In this document: positions 14,447 to 21,135 of the stretch, piece after piece | How the letters are laid out: each line of letters begins with the position of its first letter | Position numbering within the stretch: position 1 is the stretch's first letter | Assembly (NCBI GenBank): GCA_964365905.1 | Contig: CAYIRQ010000006.1 | Span: 1 to 23,797 of the forward strand | DNA: 23,797 bases | Source of the DNA: CAYIRQ01 sp964365905 | GTDB taxonomy: Bacteria; Patescibacteriota; Gracilibacteria; Peribacterales; Peribacteraceae | Reading direction: 5' to 3' | The notes under the pieces: generated by a model | The model's input: only the letters and a program-made list of their open reading frames with translations | Told to the model about the DNA's origin: nothing | Database searches by the model: none | Program-made: the position numbers and the translations under genes

Positions 14447-14549
14447 GGGCGGTCCCGGGACCCCAACACCAGTCGAAGACCGTTGTCGGCGAGACCGCCC
14501 ATTTGAGCGACAATAAAAACAGGGGTCTTCGAGCGGTGGTGTGGGGTCC
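14447..14549. repeat. Nested long inverted repeats upstream of the recombinase
   Basis: Arm 14458-14481 (GGACCCC, AACACC, CGAAGACC) is an imperfect reverse complement of 14524-14549 (GGTCTTCG ... GGTG, GGGGTCC). Overlapping it, GGGCGGTC (14447-14454) pairs with GACCGCCC (14493-14500). The two pairings compete in part for the same strand, so alternative structures are possible. It lies just upstream of the recombinase promoter in a 272-bp gap without a supported gene. Confidence 0.65.
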
Positions 14550-14689
14550 AGTTGCATTGTAGCTGATATTCAGGTTTTTTCCATGAGTCCTATTGCATCC
14601 GACAAAATCCCAAAGCACCCAAAAATTACGAAACGAACTCAGGAAAAATATAGAAAAATAAAATCACGCAATGTCAAAGAACAACGGGG

Positions 14690-15610
14690 TTACGGAGAAT
14701 CGTTTTGGGCCAGCGTCACATCCACGGCAACGGGGAGGGGTGTCGGTCTCCCGAGCCTTGCGCTCTGAATGCGCTGTAGCTCATGGAGCGTCTGAAGAAG
14801 CACCCTTTGCAGGTGTGCGTCATAGCGCTGGAGTTTTTCGAGTTCTTCGAGTGGTGGAATCATCTTCGACTGAAGATCAGCTTTCTGTACGTCTCTCTCA
14901 TCCCATTCGAGGACTTCCGCGCAGCCCCGGAAGAACTCCCACAAATCTTTTGCCCAAGTAAGTGCCCACTCATCAAATTGCTTCTTGTCATTGGCACTCA
15001 TTGGCTTCGATCCTCCATTGTTTTCGACAATGTTATTGAAAATACTGACGCATTCGGCCTTATAGAATCCTGACCTCCCACCAAGCTCCTCATCAACGGC
15101 TCGTGCCATTCCTTTTGAAAGCGGTAGACCTCTTTCTCTTAACGTTTCATAAACTGCTTGCCAGTGTTCCGCGAGACGGATACACCCGTGGCTCGTGCGC
15201 ATGCGATGGAAAAATCCATTCTCGATATCCCTGCGAGCTACCCCCTCGGCCTCCATTTTTGCAAAGGCTTGCTGCATGTAGTGTGGCTCTACCTGTCTGC
15301 GAATAAAGCCTGTTTCTGCAATGTGCAGACGACGTAAGCGCCAGAATGTCGCAAAGAGGCGATCCACAATAAGCGTCTCCAACATCCCCACAGGCTGCAT
15401 TTCTTCGAAGAATACGATTTGGAATTCTACGAAATCCTCATACTCTCTTGCTTCTCCAATGGGTACAAAGAGATGGGTACTGAGAATCCCATGACGAAGA
15501 GCATTCATTCTGGAAGCTTCCTTCCCTTCGGAAGTCTTCGGACCACCGCCCCGCCTCTCACTCGGCGTGAGCTTGCCGCCATTTGACCGCTTCCCCGACT
15601 GTTTTCTCAT
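14690..15610 (-). CDS. Conserved mobile-element protein (EGK-NALRHG type)
   Basis: 306-aa protein of unknown function. The basic N-terminus (about 1-27, KQSGKRSNGGK) is followed by SEGKEASRMNALRHGILS (27-44), a signature of a family found repeatedly in prophages and integrative elements. Next come acidic EYEDFVEFQ and a long helical part with DRLFATFWRLRRLH. The rest is helical with no enzymatic motif visible; a DNA-packaging-like or DNA-binding role is only a guess. Its ATG overlaps the upstream ATPase stop (ATGA at 15610-15607), so it is translated from the same mRNA. Confidence 0.7.
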   Translation of the reverse strand: MRKQSGKRSNGGKLTPSERRGGGPKTSEGKEASRMNALRHGILSTHLFVPIGEAREYEDFVEFQIVFFEEMQPVGMLETLIVDRLFATFWRLRRLHIAETGFIRRQVEPHYMQQAFAKMEAEGVARRDIENGFFHRMRTSHGCIRLAEHWQAVYETLRERGLPLSKGMARAVDEELGGRSGFYKAECVSIFNNIVENNGGSKPMSANDKKQFDEWALTWAKDLWEFFRGCAEVLEWDERDVQKADLQSKMIPPLEELEKLQRYDAHLQRVLLQTLHELQRIQSARLGRPTPLPVAVDVTLAQNDSP

Positions 15611-17133
15611 AAATCAGGAAGGGAAGAAGAAGTAGAAGCGCCAGAAATACCGTCATCATCGTCAGCAGCGCTCACCGTCTTCATGATGCGAACGCGGCGC
15701 CTGCGTCCGGGTGTGATCTCCACGACGATGCCGACTTCCGCGAGATTCGTTCGCACTTCGTTCAAGCGACGCGAGAGAGAATTCGGGGCCTTCGGCCACC
15801 CCTTCGAGTGCGTGTCTATTTTCTCGGCCTCCGCGACCCCGCAGAGCCCATCGAGGAGTTCGGAGGCGCTCCCCTCCCACTCATTCTTTCCGACCATGAA
15901 GGATAGGAGAGCGGCAGCCACAACATTCTCATTGACTGCCTCTTCATGTTGCTGGCCGATATTCTCAAAGTACGCTGCGAGGAACAATTCCTGCGAGGAC
16001 CCGAGCGCCTGCGCGATGGCAGCACCCCAGTGGGCAAAGTCCGCCATGCGAGGTGTCTCAGCGAGACGTACCTCCGGGCGTATCCGCATTGCGATGGAGA
16101 GCGTATCGAATATCCCGCCGAGTATCGCAGGTCGCGCCTCCTCGAACGCCTGCCAGAGGCGCTCCTCACTCTTCCTTGCTTCCTTCGGGATACGTTCGAG
16201 ACGGAAGATCATGCTCCGATCGAGGAGATCAGGCTTCCGCGCGGCAAGGTTTATTCCGTTCATCCCAATGCAGCGCCGAAAAGAATAGATCACATCCTCA
16301 TCATCAGAATAAAGCTCCCTCTTGCTGAATCCGTCTCCCGTTACCGCCCGGCAGAGCGCGTCCGATGCCCAGCCGGGAAAACCCGTGACGTTATCGAAGA
16401 AAGCAAACCAGTGATGGGAGAGCTGCTGCGCGAGTTCCGTGAGCGTTGTCGGGAAGGAAAGTGTGCCCATCGAGGAGGGGTCCACGAGGCAGCGCAGCAT
16501 CCGCGCAATGGTCGTCTTCGCTGCGCCTTGGGGTCCATAGAGGAGCGGGACGGGATGGGGAATGCCGGGGAGGAAGCAGGAGACGAGGTAGACGAGGAAG
16601 AGTTCGCTATAGCGCGGCTCCGCGAGATTGAGGAACGGGAGGAGCAGACGGACGTTTCCTCCTTTCACTGGAGTCACCTGCGGCATCTGATGCGCGTAGC
16701 GCCGAAAGAGGATAGGTGGGGCTTTCGTCACGACCTCCCACCCTTCCCCCGTCATGCGCACAGCCTCCCGTGAGGGGTTACTGAGGTCATACCAGAGGGC
16801 ATCCCCTTGCATCGCAACGCGATTCGCAAGAGGGATCATCGGTTCCTCGAAACAAGCTTTGCCCTCTATTACCGAGAGCGCGGAGGCAATTGCATTTGTG
16901 TTTGCGGCTTTACGCTCCTCGTTCCACAGAAGTGTGCAAAGCCATCGCCGAAAGCTCTTGCTCCGCACCCGGTGAATCTCCCAGTGCCCGGAGATGGGGA
17001 GCCGGGCATACGGCTCCCCATACTCGTCGTGAAAGAGTGTGACATCCTCTTCCCATACAAGCTCGACGAGTCGGTCTGCTTGAGATTTCCGGGGTTGCTT
17101 CTCGTCGCCGGTGTTTAATGCTGATTGATCCAT
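15607..17133 (-). CDS. Phage/plasmid-type ATPase (primase-helicase-like)
   Basis: 508-aa cytoplasmic ATPase. Walker A GPQGAAKTT at 200-208 and Walker B FAFFDN at 243-248 lie in a helicase-like core, followed by a probable sensor segment (CIGMNGINLAARKPDLLDRSMIFRLER), as in phage and plasmid replication ATPases of the P4/DUF927 type. The N-terminal region (WEIHRVRSKSFRRWLCTLLW, 51-70) resembles the domain before such cores. No primase catalytic domain is visible. The C-terminal 100 residues (SLSRRLNEVRTNLAEVGI) look like a winged helix. It probably drives replication of the element. It overlaps genes on both sides (19 bp with the 56-aa gene, ATGA with the next). Confidence 0.8.
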   Translation of the reverse strand: MDQSALNTGDEKQPRKSQADRLVELVWEEDVTLFHDEYGEPYARLPISGHWEIHRVRSKSFRRWLCTLLWNEERKAANTNAIASALSVIEGKACFEEPMIPLANRVAMQGDALWYDLSNPSREAVRMTGEGWEVVTKAPPILFRRYAHQMPQVTPVKGGNVRLLLPFLNLAEPRYSELFLVYLVSCFLPGIPHPVPLLYGPQGAAKTTIARMLRCLVDPSSMGTLSFPTTLTELAQQLSHHWFAFFDNVTGFPGWASDALCRAVTGDGFSKRELYSDDEDVIYSFRRCIGMNGINLAARKPDLLDRSMIFRLERIPKEARKSEERLWQAFEEARPAILGGIFDTLSIAMRIRPEVRLAETPRMADFAHWGAAIAQALGSSQELFLAAYFENIGQQHEEAVNENVVAAALLSFMVGKNEWEGSASELLDGLCGVAEAEKIDTHSKGWPKAPNSLSRRLNEVRTNLAEVGIVVEITPGRRRRVRIMKTVSAADDDDGISGASTSSSLPDL

Positions 17134-17285
17134 TGTTTGAAGTCAGAACGGGATAGGACACGCCATTGGGGTGGAGTGTTGTAGGGTCTAACCCCCATCC
17201 AGCCGCAGTAGAGCTGGCACCATGAGGGTTCATCGTCACGGATAAGGACTTTGAAATATTCGCTAGGAGGTATACGATTTGGCAT
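17115..17285 (-). CDS. Small 56-aa protein upstream of the ATPase
   Basis: A short ORF starting MPNRIPPSEYFKVL and ending SRSDFKQWINQH. It overlaps the ATPase start by 19 bp in another frame and continues the operon. It is rich in Trp, Cys and aromatic residues (DEPSWCQLYCGWMG), with a possible CxxxxC pair and a C-terminal helix, so a small zinc or DNA-binding factor is conceivable. I do not recognise the family. Support comes from position, strand and a non-random composition. Confidence 0.5.
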   Translation of the reverse strand: MPNRIPPSEYFKVLIRDDEPSWCQLYCGWMGVRPYNTPPQWRVLSRSDFKQWINQH

Positions 17286-17351
17286 GATGATGTTCGGAGG
17301 AAAGGGATAAAACTTCGCTTGGCAAAAGGCGCGGTTGCTCTTTCCTCCTGC

Positions 17352-17522
17352 TTAGGGAGGCTTGCGTTTTTCGAGATGCAGCTCCGGTTCCACGATGAGC
17401 TTCACGAGTCCGAGGAACCGTTCCGCGTAGTCGCGGGCTTGTTCTTCCGTAAGCTCGACTCCGTAGTGCTTTCGCCAGAGTTCGCGGAAGGAGCCGACGG
17501 AGGAATCGGAGAGGTAGCTCAT
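17352..17522 (-). CDS. Small 56-aa helical protein
   Basis: Begins MSYLSDSSVGSFRELWRK and continues with a helix, YGVELTEEQARDYAERFLGLVKLI. It is translationally coupled to the DUF5659 gene: its ATG (17522) overlaps that gene's TGA (17519-17521). The longer frame from 17618 lies inside the DUF5659 gene and is rejected. I recall similar short proteins beside DUF5659 genes on mobile elements; no function is known. Confidence 0.65.
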   Translation of the reverse strand: MSYLSDSSVGSFRELWRKHYGVELTEEQARDYAERFLGLVKLIVEPELHLEKRKPP

Positions 17523-17761
17523 GCCTTCTCGTCGTAAAGTCTCTGTTTCAGCATCTTTTGGCTCATCAGGAGAGCCATGGGGTTCACTTTCGCCTCGCCG
17601 CTGAAATAGGCTTGGCAAGCCGCATCCAGCCCCGGATCGCGCCGGAAGCAGAATTGAACCCGGTGGGGATTTTCCCGATCCAGTGCCTCAAGCGTGAAGC
17701 CGCAGCAGTGAAGGTAGGAGGCGCAGCCGAGATCGCTGGTGGAATACTCATTGTCAATCAT
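17519..17761 (-). CDS. DUF5659-like protein
   Basis: 80-aa protein. The core (DLGCASYLHCCGFTLEALDRE, then HRVQFCFRRDP, then AYFSGEAKVNPMALLMSQKML) fits the DUF5659 pattern: a small alpha/beta unit with a conserved 'F' strand and an ending helix. The family is known from mobile elements with no assigned function. It appears to be the first gene of the element operon; the region upstream has no strong -10, only GAGGTAGG about 20 nt before the start. Confidence 0.7.
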   Translation of the reverse strand: MIDNEYSTSDLGCASYLHCCGFTLEALDRENPHRVQFCFRRDPGLDAACQAYFSGEAKVNPMALLMSQKMLKQRLYDEKA

Positions 17762-17816
17762 GCCGCTATCGTCCCCACCTACCTCAACTGCGAAACTTCA
17801 ACTCAGAAACCATCTG

Positions 17817-17838
17817 AAAAAGGACGGCTTGTGCAAGC
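17817..17838 (-). terminator. Possible terminator after the 463-aa gene
   Basis: On the minus strand a short 5-bp hairpin, GCTTG/CAAGC (17838-17827), is followed by CGTCCTTTTTC. It lies 20 bp after the stop of the 463-aa gene. The stem is short, so it is weak. Confidence 0.35.
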
Positions 17839-17857
17839 GCAACGCAAGGCATAAACC

Positions 17858-19249
17858 TCAACTGATTTTCTCTTGATGCTGTTCAGAAATACCCTTCAAA
17901 AGGGAAACGGTTGATGTCGCCTGTTGAAGTGCGATCACTCCGTCTGCTCGGTCTCGACCATCGGGCAAGGTGTGCTCGCTTCCCACCTTTTCGAGCAAGT
18001 TTCGTCCCTCAGTTAGGTACGTGCTGAGTGAGCCCCCTTCTACTCCGATTTTTTTTGCAAGGTCTTTACGATTCGAGAAGCGCACTGTCAGAGTCTGATC
18101 TCCGGCAAAGGGGAGTAATACCTTCAATCCTTTGTTGAATTTTGCCTTTTTGGACTTACTGAGACTGTCACGAAGGTGCATTGCTCCAGTGGGTCCTTTG
18201 ATAGCATCCAATGTTTTTGCGATAAAACAGTCTCCACATGTAACCCATGTATCATCCTCAACGATATTTTTAAAAAAGCCATTGCGTATTATTTGCTCAT
18301 ACTCTTGCTTTTCCGTCTGACAAGAAGAGAGGAGGAAATCCAAAAACTCATCACATACAACGAAGGCAGACTTCCGCAGATGCTCAATCTCTTGTTTAGT
18401 GTGATCATCGAAATATCTATCTGATATAGCCCACAGCTGCATCACTGATCGTCCTGCGATTCTGTGATCGTGTGAAACACCTGCGCGGTACACACGGAGA
18501 AAGTCACCACGTCGGAGTGTCGTTGGTGCAGTGATGACTTTGAGCCTAATGTCATCTATGAACGGTATGAGTTTCCAAAACTCGGGAACAATGTAGTCGG
18601 TTACTTTGGAATTTCCTCGTTGGTCCTCCCCGAGCTTTTCTTTTGCACGCTTGTAGATGGGGGTGTCAGAAAAAGACTGCGTGAAGCCGTAGAGGTGCTC
18701 GTACTGATATAACAACTGACTGCAATTCGGATAACCTAAATTGCCCCCCTCTTGCGCATGAGCACTGAGCCGATAAGCTTCACCACCATTTATTTGAGCG
18801 ATGCGAAGATAAAAATGTTCGTCGGTGTAGAGTTCCATGCTTTGCGCGATGGTAAAACCTTTGTCCCTCTTTTTGTCGTCCTTCACAAAAAGGCATTCTG
18901 CCTCCTCTTCTGAATAATTCCGACTCTGAAACCTGCAAGCATAATTTTTGTTTTCTTCCCCCTCGGCATACTTCTCTGCAAACTTTGATATTGCCTTTGC
19001 TAGATTTTGTGCCGCCTGAATTGCTCCTTTTTCAAGTGTGATGAACTGATCGTCTTCCGCAAGGGTGTGAAAATAGTTCAGTCGCTTCTTCAATTCCTCA
19101 GCAAGTCGAGGATCACTGAGGCAACACCGAAAAAAATGGAGCCCCACCAAGCCACGAAGCTCCTCCGGTGCAGAGTCTTTGATTCTCGATTTGAACCGCT
19201 CAAGGCGCGACAAAATAGGTGTCACATCGTCCATGCTCATTATGCCCAT
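17858..19249 (-). CDS. Unrecognised 463-aa protein beside Type III RM
   Basis: I do not recognise this protein. It is soluble, mixed alpha/beta, without signal peptide, membrane helix or P-loop. Visible features: a helical N-terminus (LERFKSRIKDSAPEELRGLVGLHFFRCCL), a long charged helix around KAISKFAEKYAEGEENKNYAC, an acidic-aromatic middle, RVYRAGVSHDHRIAGRSVMQLWAISDRYF, and a CxxC with nearby conserved-looking residues (TWVTCGDCFIAKTLDAIKG), then a C-terminal segment that could be a helix-turn-helix (KDLAKKIGVEGGSLSTYLTEGRNLL). Codon use is more AT-rich than the recombinase operon, suggesting separate acquisition. It is divergent from mod and may belong to the defence locus. Alternative starts at 19240 and 19234. 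Confidence 0.8.
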   Translation of the reverse strand: MGIMSMDDVTPILSRLERFKSRIKDSAPEELRGLVGLHFFRCCLSDPRLAEELKKRLNYFHTLAEDDQFITLEKGAIQAAQNLAKAISKFAEKYAEGEENKNYACRFQSRNYSEEEAECLFVKDDKKRDKGFTIAQSMELYTDEHFYLRIAQINGGEAYRLSAHAQEGGNLGYPNCSQLLYQYEHLYGFTQSFSDTPIYKRAKEKLGEDQRGNSKVTDYIVPEFWKLIPFIDDIRLKVITAPTTLRRGDFLRVYRAGVSHDHRIAGRSVMQLWAISDRYFDDHTKQEIEHLRKSAFVVCDEFLDFLLSSCQTEKQEYEQIIRNGFFKNIVEDDTWVTCGDCFIAKTLDAIKGPTGAMHLRDSLSKSKKAKFNKGLKVLLPFAGDQTLTVRFSNRKDLAKKIGVEGGSLSTYLTEGRNLLEKVGSEHTLPDGRDRADGVIALQQATSTVSLLKGISEQHQEKIS

Positions 19250-19321
19250 ACCTTAGCAAAAACTAGCTACAAACAGAAGTTCTGATACCATAGAAAAGCT
19301 GCAATGTAATCGTTTGGAAAA

Positions 19322-19507
19322 TTGACCCCCGCTTTCTGCGGGTGATCCACCAAGACACCAGTGAGGGGCACCTCACTCGGAACAGCGTCTTGAGTGGGTC
19401 AACCCCATGATTGCGTTGCAGCACCGAGGCGGGGTGTCCCTTTAGGGATTCCTCGCGCTCGTAGCCGCAACGCCTATGAGCATGAGCATTTCCTCCACCG
19501 TTGCCTA
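19322..19507 (+). promoter_or_regulatory. Structured leader or ncRNA upstream of mod
   Basis: The 258-bp divergent gap has four stems. CCCGC/GCGGG (19328-19332/19338-19342) and AGTGAGG/CCTCACT with loop GGCA (19360-19366/19371-19377) are simple hairpins. A nested fold follows: GCGTTGC/GCAACGC (19413-19419/19467-19473) encloses CGAGG/CCTCG (19425-19429/19451-19455), which encloses TCCC/GGGA (19437-19440/19445-19448). The long in-frame extension of mod across it (from 19394) has no family similarity. A structured 5' leader or small RNA controlling the restriction-modification genes fits, by inference. Confidence 0.45.
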
Positions 19508-21133
19508 ATGCCAACCCTCGACTGGATCGGCAAGCAGGCAGTCGTAAATCACGACAAAGACGTACCGTTTCGTCTCCTGAAACGAGACCCAAAGCTGTCC
19601 GTCGGAGACTCGCAGAATCTCCTCATCAAGGGCGATAACCTCGAAGCGCTCAAGGCACTCATGCCGTACTACGTCGGGAAGGTGAAGTGCATCTACATTG
19701 ATCCGCCTTACAACACGGGAAACGAAAGCTGGGTCTACAACGACGCAGTATGCTCACCAGAGATGCAGAGATGGCTCGGGAAAGTCGTGGGTGGTGAAAA
19801 TGACGACCTCAGCCGCCATGATAAATGGCTTTGTATGATGTATCCGAGATTAAAACTACTCAGAGACTTATTGTCTGAAAAGGGAGTATTTTTTATCTCT
19901 ATTGATGACAACGAAGTTGCTGCATTGCGATTCCTGATGGACGAAATTTTCGGTGAAAGTAATTTTTTAGCTCAGATTATCGTTGAATCTAATCGCCGTG
20001 GACAAACCTACAAACAAATTTCAAAAACCCATGAATATCTTGTCTGCTACACAAAATCAGATAACATCCGGCTGAACGAATTGAGTACAGGTGGAGAAAA
20101 TCTCACCGAAAGGGATGATTTTGGCAACTATTCCGCACGAGAGCTAAGGAACAGGAACCCGAAATTCGGAAGGCATAATCGTCCAAATTTGTTCTATGAA
20201 GTATTTGTAGACACAACGAAAACTGATGGTAATGGCCACTACAAAGTTATCCCCGCTAAGAGGAAAGGCTGTGTATCAGTTCTCCCTCGAAATAGCAAAG
20301 GTAAGGATAGTTGCTGGCGCTGGGGCAGAGAAAAACTAAGTGAGGCAATTAAGTCTGGCACAAGAGAGATTTTTGCGGCGAAAACACGGAACGGGGAGTG
20401 GAGGATTTTTGAAAAGTACCGTAAGGAAACAGTAAAGCCTAAGACTCTTTGGACGGAGACGGAATTTATCAGTGAGCAAGGAACAAATCTATTAAGAGAG
20501 TTAGGGCTTGGTGAGAAGTTTCAGTTTCCAAAGCCACTGAAACTCATCGAACGCATTTTGGAGATTGCAACGGATAAAGACTCTCTTGTTCTCGACTCCT
20601 TCGCAGGATCGGGAACAACAGGACATGCCGTCCTTGGTATGAATCGGGATGACGGAGGGAATCGACATTTCATTCTCGTTGAAATGGAGCAAGCCATTGC
20701 GGAGAAAGTGACTGCAAAGCGGCTGCATAAGGTAGTGAAAGGGTATGTGACGGAGGGAGAAAGGGTGGCAGGAACCGGCGGCGGCTTTCAGTTCCTCCGG
20801 CTCGACACCACGCTCTTCGATGCGGAGGGGAATATCTCGGAGTCCGTGAAGTACCTCGACCTCGCTCGCTACGTCTTCTTCACCGAGGCGCAGAAAGATC
20901 TCGATGAAAAGAAGGTGAAGAAGCCCTATATCGGCACCGACGCTGAGGCGGATTATTTCCTCTTCTTCACGGAAAAAGGCAAAAACACGTTCACGGGGAG
21001 AGAGTTTCGAGGGCTTATGAAAAAGGAGGGTAAAAAGGTGGTCTACGCCGACCGGTGCCTCGTCTCCGAAGTGAATCTCAGAAAGGCAAACATCGTCTTC
21101 AAGCAGATTCCCTACCAAGTGAAGGTGTACTGA
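19508..21133 (+). CDS. mod: Type III DNA methyltransferase (Mod)
   Basis: 541-aa adenine-N6 methyltransferase of the beta class: motif IV DPPYNTG (65-71) precedes the AdoMet-binding FAGSGTTG (365-372). The middle (about 160-330) is the variable target-recognition region and is AT-rich compared with the flanks, as expected if it was exchanged. The C-terminus (about 440-541) is the part that contacts Res. It methylates one strand of an asymmetric site. ATG 19508 is chosen because MPTLDWIGKQAVVNH matches the typical start of such proteins. res begins 3 nt after its stop, so they form an operon. Confidence 0.92.
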   Translation: MPTLDWIGKQAVVNHDKDVPFRLLKRDPKLSVGDSQNLLIKGDNLEALKALMPYYVGKVKCIYIDPPYNTGNESWVYNDAVCSPEMQRWLGKVVGGENDDLSRHDKWLCMMYPRLKLLRDLLSEKGVFFISIDDNEVAALRFLMDEIFGESNFLAQIIVESNRRGQTYKQISKTHEYLVCYTKSDNIRLNELSTGGENLTERDDFGNYSARELRNRNPKFGRHNRPNLFYEVFVDTTKTDGNGHYKVIPAKRKGCVSVLPRNSKGKDSCWRWGREKLSEAIKSGTREIFAAKTRNGEWRIFEKYRKETVKPKTLWTETEFISEQGTNLLRELGLGEKFQFPKPLKLIERILEIATDKDSLVLDSFAGSGTTGHAVLGMNRDDGGNRHFILVEMEQAIAEKVTAKRLHKVVKGYVTEGERVAGTGGGFQFLRLDTTLFDAEGNISESVKYLDLARYVFFTEAQKDLDEKKVKKPYIGTDAEADYFLFFTEKGKNTFTGREFRGLMKKEGKKVVYADRCLVSEVNLRKANIVFKQIPYQVKVY

Positions 21134-21135
21134 CC

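Noticed and set aside
14418..14618. N-terminal extension of the recombinase
   Set aside because: MKAAIYNRKS is the normal start of such proteins; the extension is encoded by the inverted-repeat region and lies upstream of the likely -10 box.
19394..19507. N-terminal extension of Mod
   Set aside because: It covers the nested inverted repeats, reads as an unlikely protein, and MPTLDWIGKQ is the expected start.
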